A stretch of 64,000 bases of DNA, from NCBI GenBank assembly GCA_041395105.1, contig JAWLBB010000010.1:72477-136476 (forward strand), read 5' to 3'. Shown in pieces: positions 27,991 through 37,729 of this stretch. How positions within the stretch are numbered: the first letter of the stretch is position 1; every line of letters starts with the position of its first letter. The notes under the pieces were generated by a model that saw only the letters and a program-made list of their open reading frames with translations, made no database searches and was not told the origin of the DNA. A program made the position numbers and the translations under genes. Source of the stretch: Opitutaceae bacterium (lineage in GTDB: Bacteria; Verrucomicrobiota; Verrucomicrobiia; Opitutales; Opitutaceae).

Positions 27991-29559
27991 CCGGCTCTTC
28001 GGATCGGTATAGACATACCCACGGGCCAATTCCGTGTAGGCTGCTATCTGATTCTCCACCCAGTCCCGGGACTTTCCGAGTTCCGCCGCGAGGATCCGTG
28101 CCACCGCCGGAGCGGCGTCAATGCTCCGGGCCGCATGGAGCAAAAGCCAGCGGGTTCGGCGCGCAAGCACATCTTCCACCGTCCGCGCCATCTCTTCACG
28201 GGCCTGCCAGACAACCTCCGCCCGCGACAACTCAATCCCGGAGTGGACCGCCGCCCCCAGGGAAGGATCCGCATCAATGAGCGCCTCGATGCTCCGGGCA
28301 TCCGAACCGTAGAACCCCAGCCGTGAGTCCACTACGGGGCCACTCGATCCGTGAATGGGCAGATCCACCGTCCGACAGGGGACGTTTTCCAGATCCGCGA
28401 CCACCTCGGCGTGATCGACGACATCCTCGGCCATTTTCCGATACGTCGTCCACTTGCCTCCGACAATGGTGACCATTCCCGATTCCGAGATGACGATGGT
28501 ATGGTCCCTCGACAGCGCCGCCGTCTTCTCGCCATGGCCCGACCGGACGAGCGGCCTGAGTCCGGCAAAGACTGAGAGAACATCCCCGGGTCGCGGGTCG
28601 CGGGTCAGGTAACGGGAAGCCTCCTCCAGGAGAAAGGCGCATTCCGACTCTAGGGCCCGCGGCTCGATCCGCGCATCGGCCAACGGCGTATCCGTCGTGC
28701 CGACGATGACACGGCCGTGCCAGGGCACGGCGAAAAGGACCCGCCCGTCCGCCGTCCGGGGAATCATGACGGCCGCGTTCCCCGGAAGGAAATCCTTCGG
28801 CAGAACCAGATGCACCCCCTGAGAGACCGCGAGGAGTCCGGCGGCCTCCGGGTCGTCCCGGCGTCGCAGGGCATCGGCGAAAACCCCCGTCGCATTGATC
28901 ACGCAACCGGCGCACACCTCGAAGGATTCCCCGCTTTCCGTATCCATTGCATGGATACCAGAGATTTCGCCGCCCTCCTTGAGCAATCCGTCGCAGCGGA
29001 CGTAATTGACCGGAAACGCCCCGTGATTGGCCGCAGTCCGGGCCAGATTGACCGCCAGCCGGGCGTCATCAAACTGCCCATCATGGTAAATAACGCCACC
29101 GACGAGGTTGTCCCTCTCGACGGTCGGAAGCATTGCCATGGTCTCCTCTTTCGACAGGGTCCGCGAGGGGCTCAACCCCAGCCGCCCGGCCATCCGGTCA
29201 TAAACCTTCATGCCGATCCCGTAGAAAGGGCCTTCCCACCAGCGGTAGTTCGGAATGACAAAGGCCATGTTGTGGACGAGATGAGGTGCGTTGCGGTAGA
29301 GCCGGCCCCTCTCCCGGAGGGCTTCGAGCACAAGCGAGACATTGCCCTGCCGCAGGTAGCGGACACCGCCGTGCACCAGCTTGGTGCTCCGGCTGGAGGT
29401 CCCTTTGGCGAAATCGGACTGCTCGACCAGGGCGACCCGATGGCCCCGGCTGGCTGCGTCGACCGCCGCACCAAGACCGGTGGCCCCGCCACCGACGATC
29501 ACGATATCAAATCGCTTTCCCGATCGCAATTCGGCGAGTGATGCGTCGCGGTTCAGCAT
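27964..29559 (-). CDS. glpD: Aerobic glycerol-3-phosphate dehydrogenase (FAD)
   Basis: A 531-aa flavoprotein that oxidises glycerol-3-phosphate to dihydroxyacetone phosphate and feeds electrons to quinone at the inner membrane. The FAD-binding motif is FDIVIVGGGATGLG near residue 19, followed by AVDAASRGHRVALVEQSDFAKG and STKLVHGGVRYL, diagnostic of GlpD. The C-terminal domain is present (about 400-531). The start is ATG at 29559; the long upstream extension of the open frame belongs to the glpK region. It follows glpK by 7 bp, forming a glpK-glpD operon for glycerol catabolism. No glpF or GlpR repressor is in the window. Confidence 0.95.
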   Translation of the reverse strand: MLNRDASLAELRSGKRFDIVIVGGGATGLGAAVDAASRGHRVALVEQSDFAKGTSSRSTKLVHGGVRYLRQGNVSLVLEALRERGRLYRNAPHLVHNMAFVIPNYRWWEGPFYGIGMKVYDRMAGRLGLSPSRTLSKEETMAMLPTVERDNLVGGVIYHDGQFDDARLAVNLARTAANHGAFPVNYVRCDGLLKEGGEISGIHAMDTESGESFEVCAGCVINATGVFADALRRRDDPEAAGLLAVSQGVHLVLPKDFLPGNAAVMIPRTADGRVLFAVPWHGRVIVGTTDTPLADARIEPRALESECAFLLEEASRYLTRDPRPGDVLSVFAGLRPLVRSGHGEKTAALSRDHTIVISESGMVTIVGGKWTTYRKMAEDVVDHAEVVADLENVPCRTVDLPIHGSSGPVVDSRLGFYGSDARSIEALIDADPSLGAAVHSGIELSRAEVVWQAREEMARTVEDVLARRTRWLLLHAARSIDAAPAVARILAAELGKSRDWVENQIAAYTELARGYVYTDPKSRSVRSVPDG

Positions 29560-29566
29560 GAACGTA

Positions 29567-31066
29567 TCAGTCTTCCCGACACCAGTCCATCGATCGCTCG
29601 ACCGCCCGGGACCAGGCCTCACGACCACGGGCCAACTCCGCCACATCTCCGACCGGTTGAAAGACCCGGTCGATCGACCACTGGGTGGCAATCGCCTTCC
29701 GGTCCGGCCAGAAGCCGACCCCCAGCCCGGCCAGATAAGCGGCACCGAGAGCCGTCGTCTCCACACAGGTCGGCCGAACCACCGGCACACCCAGAAGATC
29801 CGCCTGAAACTGCAGCATCAGATCGCTCCGCGCCACGCCTCCATCCACCCGCATCTCCGAGACCGTCCGACCCGAATCCCGCTCCATGCAACCGACCAGG
29901 TCGGCCGACTGGAAAGCGACGGCCTCCAGCGCGGCCCGACAAAGGTGCGCCCTGCCCGTCCCTCGGGTCAGCCCATGGATGGTGCCGCGGGCATGCGGAT
30001 CCCAATGGGGCGCCCCAAGTCCGGCGAAGGCCGGGACAATAACCACCCCGCCGGTATCCGCCACCTCGGCCGCCCTGGCATCACACTCCGAGGCCGTTCC
30101 GATGATTCCCAGTTCGTCCCGCAGCCACTGGATGAGCGCTCCGGCCACGAAAATGGATCCCTCCAGCGCATACTCGGTTTGACCGCCGATCCGCCACGCC
30201 ACCGTCGTGAGCAGGTTGTTCCTCGAAACAACGCGCTTCCGACCGGTTTGCATGAGAAGAAAGCAACCCGTCCCGTAGGTGTTTTTGGCCATCCCGGGTT
30301 CAAAGCAGGCCTGCCCGAAAAGTGCCGCCTGCTGATCCCCGGCCAGACCGGAAATCGGAAGCCCGCGGGCCGAACAACTGTCGGCGACCCGTCCGAGCAC
30401 GCCACTCGAATCCACGATATCGGGAAGCATGGCCCGGGGTATGCCAAAGAGCTCGAGCATCCGCCCGTCCCAGTCACCGGTTTCCAGATTGAAGAGAAGC
30501 GTGCGGGACGCGTTGCTCGCATCTGTGGCATGAACGCCTCCCCGGGTCAGATTCCAGATCAACCAGGTGTCCGCGGTTCCAAACAGCAGTTCGCCGCGCT
30601 CAGCCCGGTTTCGGGCACCCGGAACTTCATCGAGAATCCACCGGATCTTCGTCGCGGAAAAATAGGGATCGAGCCGGAGACCCGTGCGTTCCGTCACCTC
30701 AGGCTCCACTCCTTCACCCTTCAATCGACGGCACAGATCCGCCGTGCGCCGATCCTGCCAGACTATCGCTCGATGAACCGGCCGGCCCGTCGCCCGATCC
30801 CAGACAAACGTGGTTTCCCGCTGATTGGTGATCCCGACCGCCGCGATGTCCGATGCCCGCAATTCCGATCGGGCAAGCACCTCCGCCACGGTTGCTTCCT
30901 GGCTCGACCAGATGTCTGCGGGATCATGCTCCACCCAACCCGGTTTCGGGTAGTGCTGCGGGAACTCCCGCGAAGCGGACGCCCGTATCCGTCCCGCGGA
31001 GTCAAACAGAATGGCCCGGGAACTGGTTGTTCCCTGATCCAGGGCAAGGATATGGTCGGGAGACAT
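29567..31066 (-). CDS. glpK: Glycerol kinase
   Basis: A 499-aa FGGY-family kinase that phosphorylates glycerol. The motifs ILALDQGTTSSRAILFD (ATP site), WDRATGRPVHRAIVWQDRRT (glycerol-binding Arg/Glu region), GLAGDQQAALFGQACF, KNTYGTGCFLLMQTG and RVDGGVARSDLMLQFQADLL match GlpK closely. The start is ATG at 31066. The 255-bp upstream region contains purine-rich tracts (about 31281-31320) that read as polypurine on the coding strand. It forms an operon with glpD. Confidence 0.96.
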   Translation of the reverse strand: MSPDHILALDQGTTSSRAILFDSAGRIRASASREFPQHYPKPGWVEHDPADIWSSQEATVAEVLARSELRASDIAAVGITNQRETTFVWDRATGRPVHRAIVWQDRRTADLCRRLKGEGVEPEVTERTGLRLDPYFSATKIRWILDEVPGARNRAERGELLFGTADTWLIWNLTRGGVHATDASNASRTLLFNLETGDWDGRMLELFGIPRAMLPDIVDSSGVLGRVADSCSARGLPISGLAGDQQAALFGQACFEPGMAKNTYGTGCFLLMQTGRKRVVSRNNLLTTVAWRIGGQTEYALEGSIFVAGALIQWLRDELGIIGTASECDARAAEVADTGGVVIVPAFAGLGAPHWDPHARGTIHGLTRGTGRAHLCRAALEAVAFQSADLVGCMERDSGRTVSEMRVDGGVARSDLMLQFQADLLGVPVVRPTCVETTALGAAYLAGLGVGFWPDRKAIATQWSIDRVFQPVGDVAELARGREAWSRAVERSMDWCRED

Positions 31067-31321
31067 CGGAGGGCGGACGGCGAAGGGCGACTGAGATCGT
31101 GAATGACGGTGACAGAAGGCGCAAGTTACCGGTTCAAGAAAAAGCGGCTCTCGACGGTCGATATCCGGGACTCCCCCGTTTTCCTCGGCGGACCATCCCG
31201 GAGGATGGGGCTTTCCCGTCGATCCAACGGTCAATGCGGCGCAAAGCCGCGCGCCAGGCTCACGGCGGGCCTCTGCTGCCGCCCTCTGCCCTCTACCTTC
31301 CGCCGTCTTCCTCCAGCCCCC

Positions 31322-31996
31322 TCACCCGCCCTTCAGCTTGGCAATGATCCAATCCTTGAGATTCTGGACCCCTTCGACTCCGGCTGTGGCGAGCAGATAG
31401 ATGATGAATCCGTAGAAGGCCACCGCGACAACACCAAGAATGGAGGCCGCGGCGGCAAACAGGCCATCACGTTCACTGACTCCGACTCCGATCAGAAAAA
31501 TGACCATGGCCGGCGCGGTATTGGTCAGCGGAATCGGCAGGATCATCAGACAAGCCATGATGATGACGAGAACACTCATCAGGGCCATACCCGGACGACT
31601 GGCTACCCACTCAAATCGCGGTTTGACGAGGCGTTCAAGCAGGGCAAAAGACCTGGCCGCTCCCGCCAGCATCTTCTCGGCAAAGCCGGGTTTGAAGCTG
31701 ATCCGTAGAGCCCATTTGGGGAGCCATGGTTTGCGCCGCCCGATCAGCATCTGAATCCCGAGGAAAACGAAGAGAATGCCAAAAGGGGTGCTGTATCCGG
31801 CGGCCGGCACCGGCAGCGCGCTCGGAAGCGACAGGACCATCATGAGCAGCCCGAAGCCCTTCGTTCCCACGCGATCAAGAATCTCCCCCAGGGTGATTTC
31901 ATGATCCTGCTCCGCCACCAGCAGGCGCTTCAGGGATTCCGATAGGCTCTCGACGTGCACGGGATTGTCTATCGACGGGAACCTGCCCGTCTGCAA
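31322..31996 (-). CDS. ExoD family membrane protein
   Basis: A 224-aa integral membrane protein of the ExoD family. The cytoplasmic N terminus with HEITLGEILDRVGTKGFGLL is followed by MVLSLPSALPVPAAGYSTPFGILFVFLGIQMLIG, and later the conserved hydrophobic pair ALMSVLVIIMACLMILPIPLTNTAPA and SILGVVAVAFYGFIIYLLA. ExoD was named for exopolysaccharide defects in Rhizobium; its molecular role is still unclear. The gene stands alone between glpK and the HtrA pair. Confidence 0.88.
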   Translation of the reverse strand: MQTGRFPSIDNPVHVESLSESLKRLLVAEQDHEITLGEILDRVGTKGFGLLMMVLSLPSALPVPAAGYSTPFGILFVFLGIQMLIGRRKPWLPKWALRISFKPGFAEKMLAGAARSFALLERLVKPRFEWVASRPGMALMSVLVIIMACLMILPIPLTNTAPAMVIFLIGVGVSERDGLFAAAASILGVVAVAFYGFIIYLLATAGVEGVQNLKDWIIAKLKGG

Positions 31997-32017
31997 GGGA
32001 TTTCGCGGGTGCGCAAC

Positions 32018-33409
32018 TCAGCCCTTGCGGATCCGGATGACCGAGGTTTCGCCGTTGCGATTGACGAGAAGCACAAACTCCGTCTGTGCCTGATCTGCCT
32101 CAATCCCGGCCATCTGAGCGATCGCCTGTTCATAACTGACCGTCGGCTCACCGTCGATCTCCTGGATCAGGTCGCCGGCCCGAAGTCCCGCCGTATTCGC
32201 CGGGCTGTTCGGGCGCACGAAATTCGCAATCACCCCGGTTTCAGCGCTGTCCACCATCCGCCGGGAGATTCGGTCGAAGATCACGAATTCGCGCAGAGTG
32301 ATCCCCAGGTCAGGGAAATACCGGCGGGCCGCTTCCTTCAGGGTAGTCGGCTGCGCGGCCAGACTCACCGTGACCTCAACCCGCTCGGTGCCGCGCAGAA
32401 TGCCCAGGGTAAGGGAATCCCCGGGTTCACGCTCGAGAATCCGGCGTTCAAAGTATCCCGTGACAACGCGGTCGGGACTGAATTTGGGCAGGGTCACCCC
32501 GTCCACGGCGATGATGATGTCCCGCGCCTCGACTCCGGCCGCTTCCGCCGGGCTGTCGGGAATGATGTCGCTGACCACGATGGCGGACTGATTCTCGAGC
32601 GACATGAAGGTCGTTACCTCCTTGGCCACCGGCTGGAGTCCATAAACACCCAACCAGGGGTTCTTCCTCCCCATCGGGCTTTCGGGCACCCGGCCGATAA
32701 AGGGCACAACCTCCTCCGCGAGGAAGAAGGAACCACTCTCATTGGTCGTCTGGATGCCGACCGTGTAACGCTCGTTTTCCAGGAAAAGGACCCGCTCCTG
32801 GGGAATCGGATTGCTGGCCCATCCCACAAAGACTCCGTCACGATTGAAGACCGCAGAGCCCGGACTGGCCACTCCGGCCACAGAGAACCCGAAGGTCTGG
32901 GGAAGTTTCTGGATGACCGCGAGCCGCCCATCCAGGAAGAAGGGCTGAAAATCGAAATCCTTCCCCATGATCCCGATTCCCCAGAGTTCTTCGCCCAGTT
33001 CCGGCCGGGCCGTGCCGTAGGCGGTGAAAGGCACCACCTGATTCCAGAGGGCTTTGTCCGCCCGGACAAAATGCCACCCCGTCAGGCTGTCCTGACCGAG
33101 ATAGGTTCCGGGAATCGACTCCGAACTGCCGACGGCATAGATCTTGAAATCCTTGAAATCGGTCGGGGGCAACCAACCCGGGACGGCACCGTCGAGAAGA
33201 ATGATCAATCCGTCCTCACTGGCAACCAGACCCACAACCGTCGAGGGCCGCCGATCCGTCTCCGTCTCAACAAAAAACTCAACCGCCACAACCGAGCGGA
33301 TGCGTTGCTCAAAAAGCTCCGGAATCGACGACGCGGACCGGAGAACCGGCAAAACCGTCAGGAAAAGGGAGAAGACGACGCCAAAGCGTGCGAACGGGCG
33401 AAAATTCAT
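32018..33409 (-). CDS. HtrA-like protein with degenerate protease domain and PDZ domains
   Basis: A 463-aa periplasmic protein with a signal peptide (FGVVFSLFLTVLPVLRSAS). The N-terminal half aligns with the trypsin-like domain of the HtrA protein encoded immediately upstream. Where active enzymes carry LTNAHV, this one reads LLDGAV, so the catalytic His is gone. The Asp of DLALL is replaced by GWHFV. Only Ser185 in SPGSAVFNRDG remains, without the GNSGGP context. Two PDZ-like domains follow (about 245-350 with SDIIPDSPAEAAGVEARDII, and about 370-460 with NFVRPNSPANTAGLRAGDLI). It is therefore probably a pseudoprotease, binding peptides or modulating its active neighbour. Its ATG overlaps the stop of that htrA gene (ATGA). 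Confidence 0.85.
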   Translation of the reverse strand: MNFRPFARFGVVFSLFLTVLPVLRSASSIPELFEQRIRSVVAVEFFVETETDRRPSTVVGLVASEDGLIILLDGAVPGWLPPTDFKDFKIYAVGSSESIPGTYLGQDSLTGWHFVRADKALWNQVVPFTAYGTARPELGEELWGIGIMGKDFDFQPFFLDGRLAVIQKLPQTFGFSVAGVASPGSAVFNRDGVFVGWASNPIPQERVLFLENERYTVGIQTTNESGSFFLAEEVVPFIGRVPESPMGRKNPWLGVYGLQPVAKEVTTFMSLENQSAIVVSDIIPDSPAEAAGVEARDIIIAVDGVTLPKFSPDRVVTGYFERRILEREPGDSLTLGILRGTERVEVTVSLAAQPTTLKEAARRYFPDLGITLREFVIFDRISRRMVDSAETGVIANFVRPNSPANTAGLRAGDLIQEIDGEPTVSYEQAIAQMAGIEADQAQTEFVLLVNRNGETSVIRIRKG

Positions 33410-34800
33410 GGTTTCAGGACGAAGAACGAGACTGACTGGTTTCGCAAGGTCTCGAAGAGCATCGTTTGGGGATTTTCATCAAATTGACCGTAGACCCCCC
33501 GCATTTCCTCGAGTCCGTCGATCGTCTGATCGTTGATTTTCGTGATGATGTCACCGCGGTTGATTCCGGCCTTTTCCGCCGGGTAGGCCGACTGGGTGCC
33601 AATGACAAGGACGCCGCCTTCCCTGGCCAGGCGGTTTTCACGGGCAAAGGCCCGGGAGACCTCGCGAACGCTCAAGCCCCAACCTTCAAAAGCCCATTCT
33701 TCTCCGACCCGACTTTCCAGACGCTCACTGGTGACTTCAAACACACGTTCGGTCGCCCCCCGCTTGGCCGTCAGTTTGATCGTCGATCCGACCGGATAAC
33801 TGGCGATCTGATTCTGGATGGGGGGGAGCTGTTCCGGGAAGCGCCCGTCGACCTTCTTTCCGTCGATCGCAAGAATGACATCCCCGGGCCGCAACCCGGC
33901 CGAACTGGCCGGTGAACCGGGATCCACGCTGTTGACCAGCATCCCTGTGTTGATCTCCAGGTTGTAGAACGACTCCAGGTCGCGCAAAGACCCCGGGATC
34001 AGGCCGATATAGCTCCGGACGACCTCACCGTGCTCCACCAGCTCCGCGACAACCCGCCGCGCCGTGCTGGAAGGAATGGCAAACCCCAGGTTGTCCGCTC
34101 CCATGTAGGTGCGGGAATTGATCCCAACAACCCGCCCGTTCTCGGTCACCAGCGGCCCGCCACTGTTTCCGGGATTGATGGCCGCGTCCGTCTGCAGCCA
34201 GGTGTTGAAATAGCCGGTTTCGTATCCGTTGATTCCGTTCGAAGTCTCAAAATACCGGTCGGTGTTGGAGATGATGCCCTTGGTCACGGTGCGGGTCAGA
34301 CCATGGGGCGTGCCGACCGCAAAGACGATCTGCCCCGGGCGCAAGAGGTCCGAATCACCGAACTCCGCATGGGCAAAATGAAGTTTGCGCTTGGCCACCT
34401 CGTCCATGTCGATGCGCAGGAGAGCGAGATCGGTCCAGTGATCCCAGCCGATCAGCGTCGCGTTGACCCGCTCCAGATTCGCGAGGGTGACTGAAATCTC
34501 GACCGCACGTGTACTGGCGACATGGGCGTTGGTCAGGACCAGTCCGTCTTCCGAAAGGATAACGCCCGATCCGACCCCGGAGACAAAGCGTTTCGAACCG
34601 CTGTCGAAATCGAGTTCCCGCACGTCGATCCGCACGACCGAATCGAGCAGGTTGGCGAAACCGGCGTCCACGCCGGAGGTCGATTTCGACACGTCGGCAG
34701 TCTGACATCCGGTCAGAAAACCCGCGGTCAGAATGATTAAGCCAACCAGGGCGGTCCGGCCGGGATGGGTGATTGACGGTGAGTGACTTTCCTTCAACAT
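33406..34800 (-). CDS. HtrA/DegP-type serine protease, lipoprotein
   Basis: A 464-aa trypsin-like protease with two PDZ domains. The N terminus is a lipoprotein signal (hydrophobic segment with LTGC, Cys32), so it is membrane-anchored and faces the periplasm. The catalytic triad is intact: His93 in LTNAHV, Asp124 in HWTDLALL, Ser213 in GNSGGP. The PDZ domains include NSVDPGSPASSAGLRPGDVI and GTQSAYPAEKAGINRGDII. Its role is envelope protein quality control. It is followed by a coupled, catalytically dead paralogue. It starts head-to-head with leuS, only 17 bp apart, so promoters must overlap the coding ends. Confidence 0.93.
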   Translation of the reverse strand: MLKESHSPSITHPGRTALVGLIILTAGFLTGCQTADVSKSTSGVDAGFANLLDSVVRIDVRELDFDSGSKRFVSGVGSGVILSEDGLVLTNAHVASTRAVEISVTLANLERVNATLIGWDHWTDLALLRIDMDEVAKRKLHFAHAEFGDSDLLRPGQIVFAVGTPHGLTRTVTKGIISNTDRYFETSNGINGYETGYFNTWLQTDAAINPGNSGGPLVTENGRVVGINSRTYMGADNLGFAIPSSTARRVVAELVEHGEVVRSYIGLIPGSLRDLESFYNLEINTGMLVNSVDPGSPASSAGLRPGDVILAIDGKKVDGRFPEQLPPIQNQIASYPVGSTIKLTAKRGATERVFEVTSERLESRVGEEWAFEGWGLSVREVSRAFARENRLAREGGVLVIGTQSAYPAEKAGINRGDIITKINDQTIDGLEEMRGVYGQFDENPQTMLFETLRNQSVSFFVLKP

Positions 34801-34817
34801 GTCCGGTTTCTTTCAAA

Positions 34818-37562
34818 ATGGATACGACGCCACAGGACTATGAGTTTACTGTGATCGAGCCCAATTGGCAAAAATACTGGGACGATCACAAGACCTTTCG
34901 GGCGACCGCCGACACGACAAAACCCAGCTTTTTCGTGCTGGACATGTTCCCCTATCCGTCCGGAGCCGGTCTCCATGTCGGTCATCCGCTCGGGTTTGTC
35001 GCCACCGACATCTATGCGCGCTTCAAGCGCATGACCGGACTCAATGTGCTGCATACGATGGGTTTCGATGCCTTCGGTCTTCCGGCCGAACAGTACGCGA
35101 TCGAGAACGGCGAACACCCCTCGGTCTCGACCCAGCGCAACATCGACAATATGCGCCGGCAGCTCTACCGGCTGGGCCTTGGCCACGACAAGGAACGCAG
35201 CGTCTCCACCACCGATGTTGAATTCTATCGCTGGACCCAGTGGATCTTTGTCCAGCTCTTCAACAGCACCTGGGACCCCATCGACCAGAAGGCCCGTCCC
35301 CTGGCCGAACTCGAAAGGGACCTGGCAAGCGGTCGGCACGCCATCGATCCCGCAACCGGTGACCTTCTGACCGAGCCCACTCCCGCGGAGGTCGCCGCGT
35401 GGAAGGCGGTCGCCCCGGCCGAACAGAGGCGATGGCTCGATCGCCAACGCCTCGCCTATATGGCGGAAATCCCGGTCAATTGGTGCCCGGCCCTGGGGAC
35501 CGTTCTCGCCAACGAGGAGGTGACCAACGAGGGCCGCTCGGAGCGGGGCAACCATCCCGTCTACAAGCGGCCGCTCAAGCAGTGGATGCTGCGCATCACC
35601 CGTTACGCCGAACGCCTCCTGGAGGACCTCAAGCTGGTCGACTGGCCGGAACCGATCAAGATGATGCAGCGCAATTGGATCGGGCGGTCCGAAGGCGCGG
35701 AGATCCGGTTCGGTCTCGAGTCCATTCCCGGCGAGACCCTGAAGGTTTTCACGACCCGTCCCGACACCCTCTTCGGTGCCACCTATATGGTGTTGTCACC
35801 CGAGCACCCCCTGGTCGATCGCCTGACCACACCCGGACAGCGGGTTGCCGTCACCGACTATGTCCGCCGCGCCGCCAACAAGAGCGAACTGGAGCGTACC
35901 GACCTGGCCAAGGAAAAAACCGGCATCTTCACCGGCGCCCATGCCGTCAATCCGGTCAATCAGGCCCGGATCCCGATCTGGGTCGCCGACTACGTGCTGA
36001 TGAGCTACGGAACCGGCGCCATCATGGCAGTCCCGGCCCACGATGAACGCGATCACGAATTCGCCACCCGCTTCGAGATCCCCATCATCCGGGTCATCGC
36101 GTCGGACTCCGGCTCCGGGGACGACCTTCCCTATTCCGGTGACGGCCGGTTGGTGGCTTCGGGCCCATATACCGGCCTGCCGGTTGCCGAAGGTGCCCGG
36201 CGCATCACCGAAGACCTCGAGAAGAAAGGACTCGGCACCTTCTCCATCCAGTTCAAGCTGCGCGACTGGCTCTTTTCCCGGCAACGTTATTGGGGCGAAC
36301 CCTTTCCCATCCTGCACGGACCCGACGGTGAGGTCGAAGCGGTGGCCGAAACCGACCTCCCGGTCACCCTGCCCCCGATCGACGACTTCTCGCCACGGGC
36401 ATCCGACGACCCGAACGCCCCGCCCCAGCCCCCGCTGGCCCGGGCCGCCGACTCATGGCTTCACGTCGAGAAGAACGGGGTCCTTTATTCCCGAGAGCTA
36501 AATACCATGCCCCAATGGGCGGGCTCCTGCTGGTACTACCTGCGCTACCTGGATCCGGCCAACAACAACGCATTCTGCGATCCGGAAATCGAACGCTATT
36601 GGATGACGCCCAACGGGGTCGACCTCTACGTCGGCGGGGCCGAACACGCCGTCCTTCATCTCCTCTATGCCCGCTTCTGGCACAAGGTTCTCTTCGACCT
36701 CGGTCATGTCTCCACCCCGGAACCCTTCGGCAAGCTCTTCAACCAGGGCTATATCCAGGCGGCTGCCTTCACCGACGAGAGGGGCGTCTACCGCCCGGCA
36801 GAGGAGATCGAGGAGAAAGACGGGCGATTCTTCCACCATGGCGATCCGGTCAGCCGCGAGTTCGGCAAGATGGGCAAGTCCCTCAAGAACTCGGTCAGCC
36901 CGGACGAGGTCTGCGAAACCTACGGCGCCGATACCCTGCGCCTCTACCTGATGTTCCTCGGACCACTCGAGAGCATGAAACCGTGGAGTTCCCACGGCAT
37001 CGAGGGAGTCCATCGTTTTCTCAAGCGCGTCTGGAAGGAATGCATCGGACGGGATGGCGGCGCCTCCCCCAAGCTCAGGGCCGGGGCCGGGAACGACCCG
37101 GAAACCCATCGGCTGCTCCACGAGACCATCCGGAAAGTGACCGAGGACATGGAGGCGCTGCGTTTCAACACGGCCATCTCCCAGCTGATGATCCTGCTCA
37201 ATCATATCCAAAAACTGGATATAATTGATCTCGAAACCGCCCGGATCATGATCCGCCTGCTCGCCCCGCTCGCCCCCCACCTCTGCGAGGAGATCTGGTC
37301 GCGGCTCGGCGGCGAGCCCTCGATTTTCCGGCAGGATTGGCCCCGCTTCGATCCCTCCGCCCTGGTCAGCGACGAAGTCAAGGTCATCTTCCAGGTCAAC
37401 GGCAAACTCCGGGGCGAGGCCATGGTCTCCCGCGACGCCGATCAGGCCACGGTCGAAACCCTCGCCCGGGCTCACGACCGCGTCCTGCCCCACCTCGAAG
37501 GCAAGACTGTCCGGAAGGTCATCTACGTTCCCGGTCGCATCCTCAACCTGGTGGTGAGCTGA
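34818..37562 (+). CDS. leuS: Leucyl-tRNA synthetase
   Basis: A 914-aa class I synthetase. The HIGH motif is HVGH in SGAGLHVGHPLGF, the editing CP1 domain contains the Thr-rich loop KVFTTRPDTLFGATYMV and HDERDHEFA, and the KMSKS loop is KMGKS in GKMGKSLKNSVSPDEV. Family extras include NVLHTMGFDAFGLPAEQYA. The C-terminal domain ends in KVIYVPGRILNLVV, typical for LeuS. The start is ATG at 34818 (MDTTPQDYEF), the family-like N terminus. It is divergent from htrA; metY follows 167 bp downstream. Confidence 0.97.
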   Translation: MDTTPQDYEFTVIEPNWQKYWDDHKTFRATADTTKPSFFVLDMFPYPSGAGLHVGHPLGFVATDIYARFKRMTGLNVLHTMGFDAFGLPAEQYAIENGEHPSVSTQRNIDNMRRQLYRLGLGHDKERSVSTTDVEFYRWTQWIFVQLFNSTWDPIDQKARPLAELERDLASGRHAIDPATGDLLTEPTPAEVAAWKAVAPAEQRRWLDRQRLAYMAEIPVNWCPALGTVLANEEVTNEGRSERGNHPVYKRPLKQWMLRITRYAERLLEDLKLVDWPEPIKMMQRNWIGRSEGAEIRFGLESIPGETLKVFTTRPDTLFGATYMVLSPEHPLVDRLTTPGQRVAVTDYVRRAANKSELERTDLAKEKTGIFTGAHAVNPVNQARIPIWVADYVLMSYGTGAIMAVPAHDERDHEFATRFEIPIIRVIASDSGSGDDLPYSGDGRLVASGPYTGLPVAEGARRITEDLEKKGLGTFSIQFKLRDWLFSRQRYWGEPFPILHGPDGEVEAVAETDLPVTLPPIDDFSPRASDDPNAPPQPPLARAADSWLHVEKNGVLYSRELNTMPQWAGSCWYYLRYLDPANNNAFCDPEIERYWMTPNGVDLYVGGAEHAVLHLLYARFWHKVLFDLGHVSTPEPFGKLFNQGYIQAAAFTDERGVYRPAEEIEEKDGRFFHHGDPVSREFGKMGKSLKNSVSPDEVCETYGADTLRLYLMFLGPLESMKPWSSHGIEGVHRFLKRVWKECIGRDGGASPKLRAGAGNDPETHRLLHETIRKVTEDMEALRFNTAISQLMILLNHIQKLDIIDLETARIMIRLLAPLAPHLCEEIWSRLGGEPSIFRQDWPRFDPSALVSDEVKVIFQVNGKLRGEAMVSRDADQATVETLARAHDRVLPHLEGKTVRKVIYVPGRILNLVVS

Positions 37563-37729
37563 CCGGCCGCACTCCCTTCCGGAAAAAACTCCGTCCAGCT
37601 TCCAGCAAGTCGCGCCCGTCTTTCCTTCGTTACCTTCCAGTTCAAAACCGATCCCCGACCTCCGATCTCCGACCTCCGCTCTCTCTCTTTACCTCATCTC
37701 CCAAAACAACACCTCAACACCTACCCATC

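Noticed and set aside
37563..37729. SAM riboswitch upstream of metY
   Set aside because: The leader is pyrimidine-rich with simple direct repeats and no kink-turn or conserved core.
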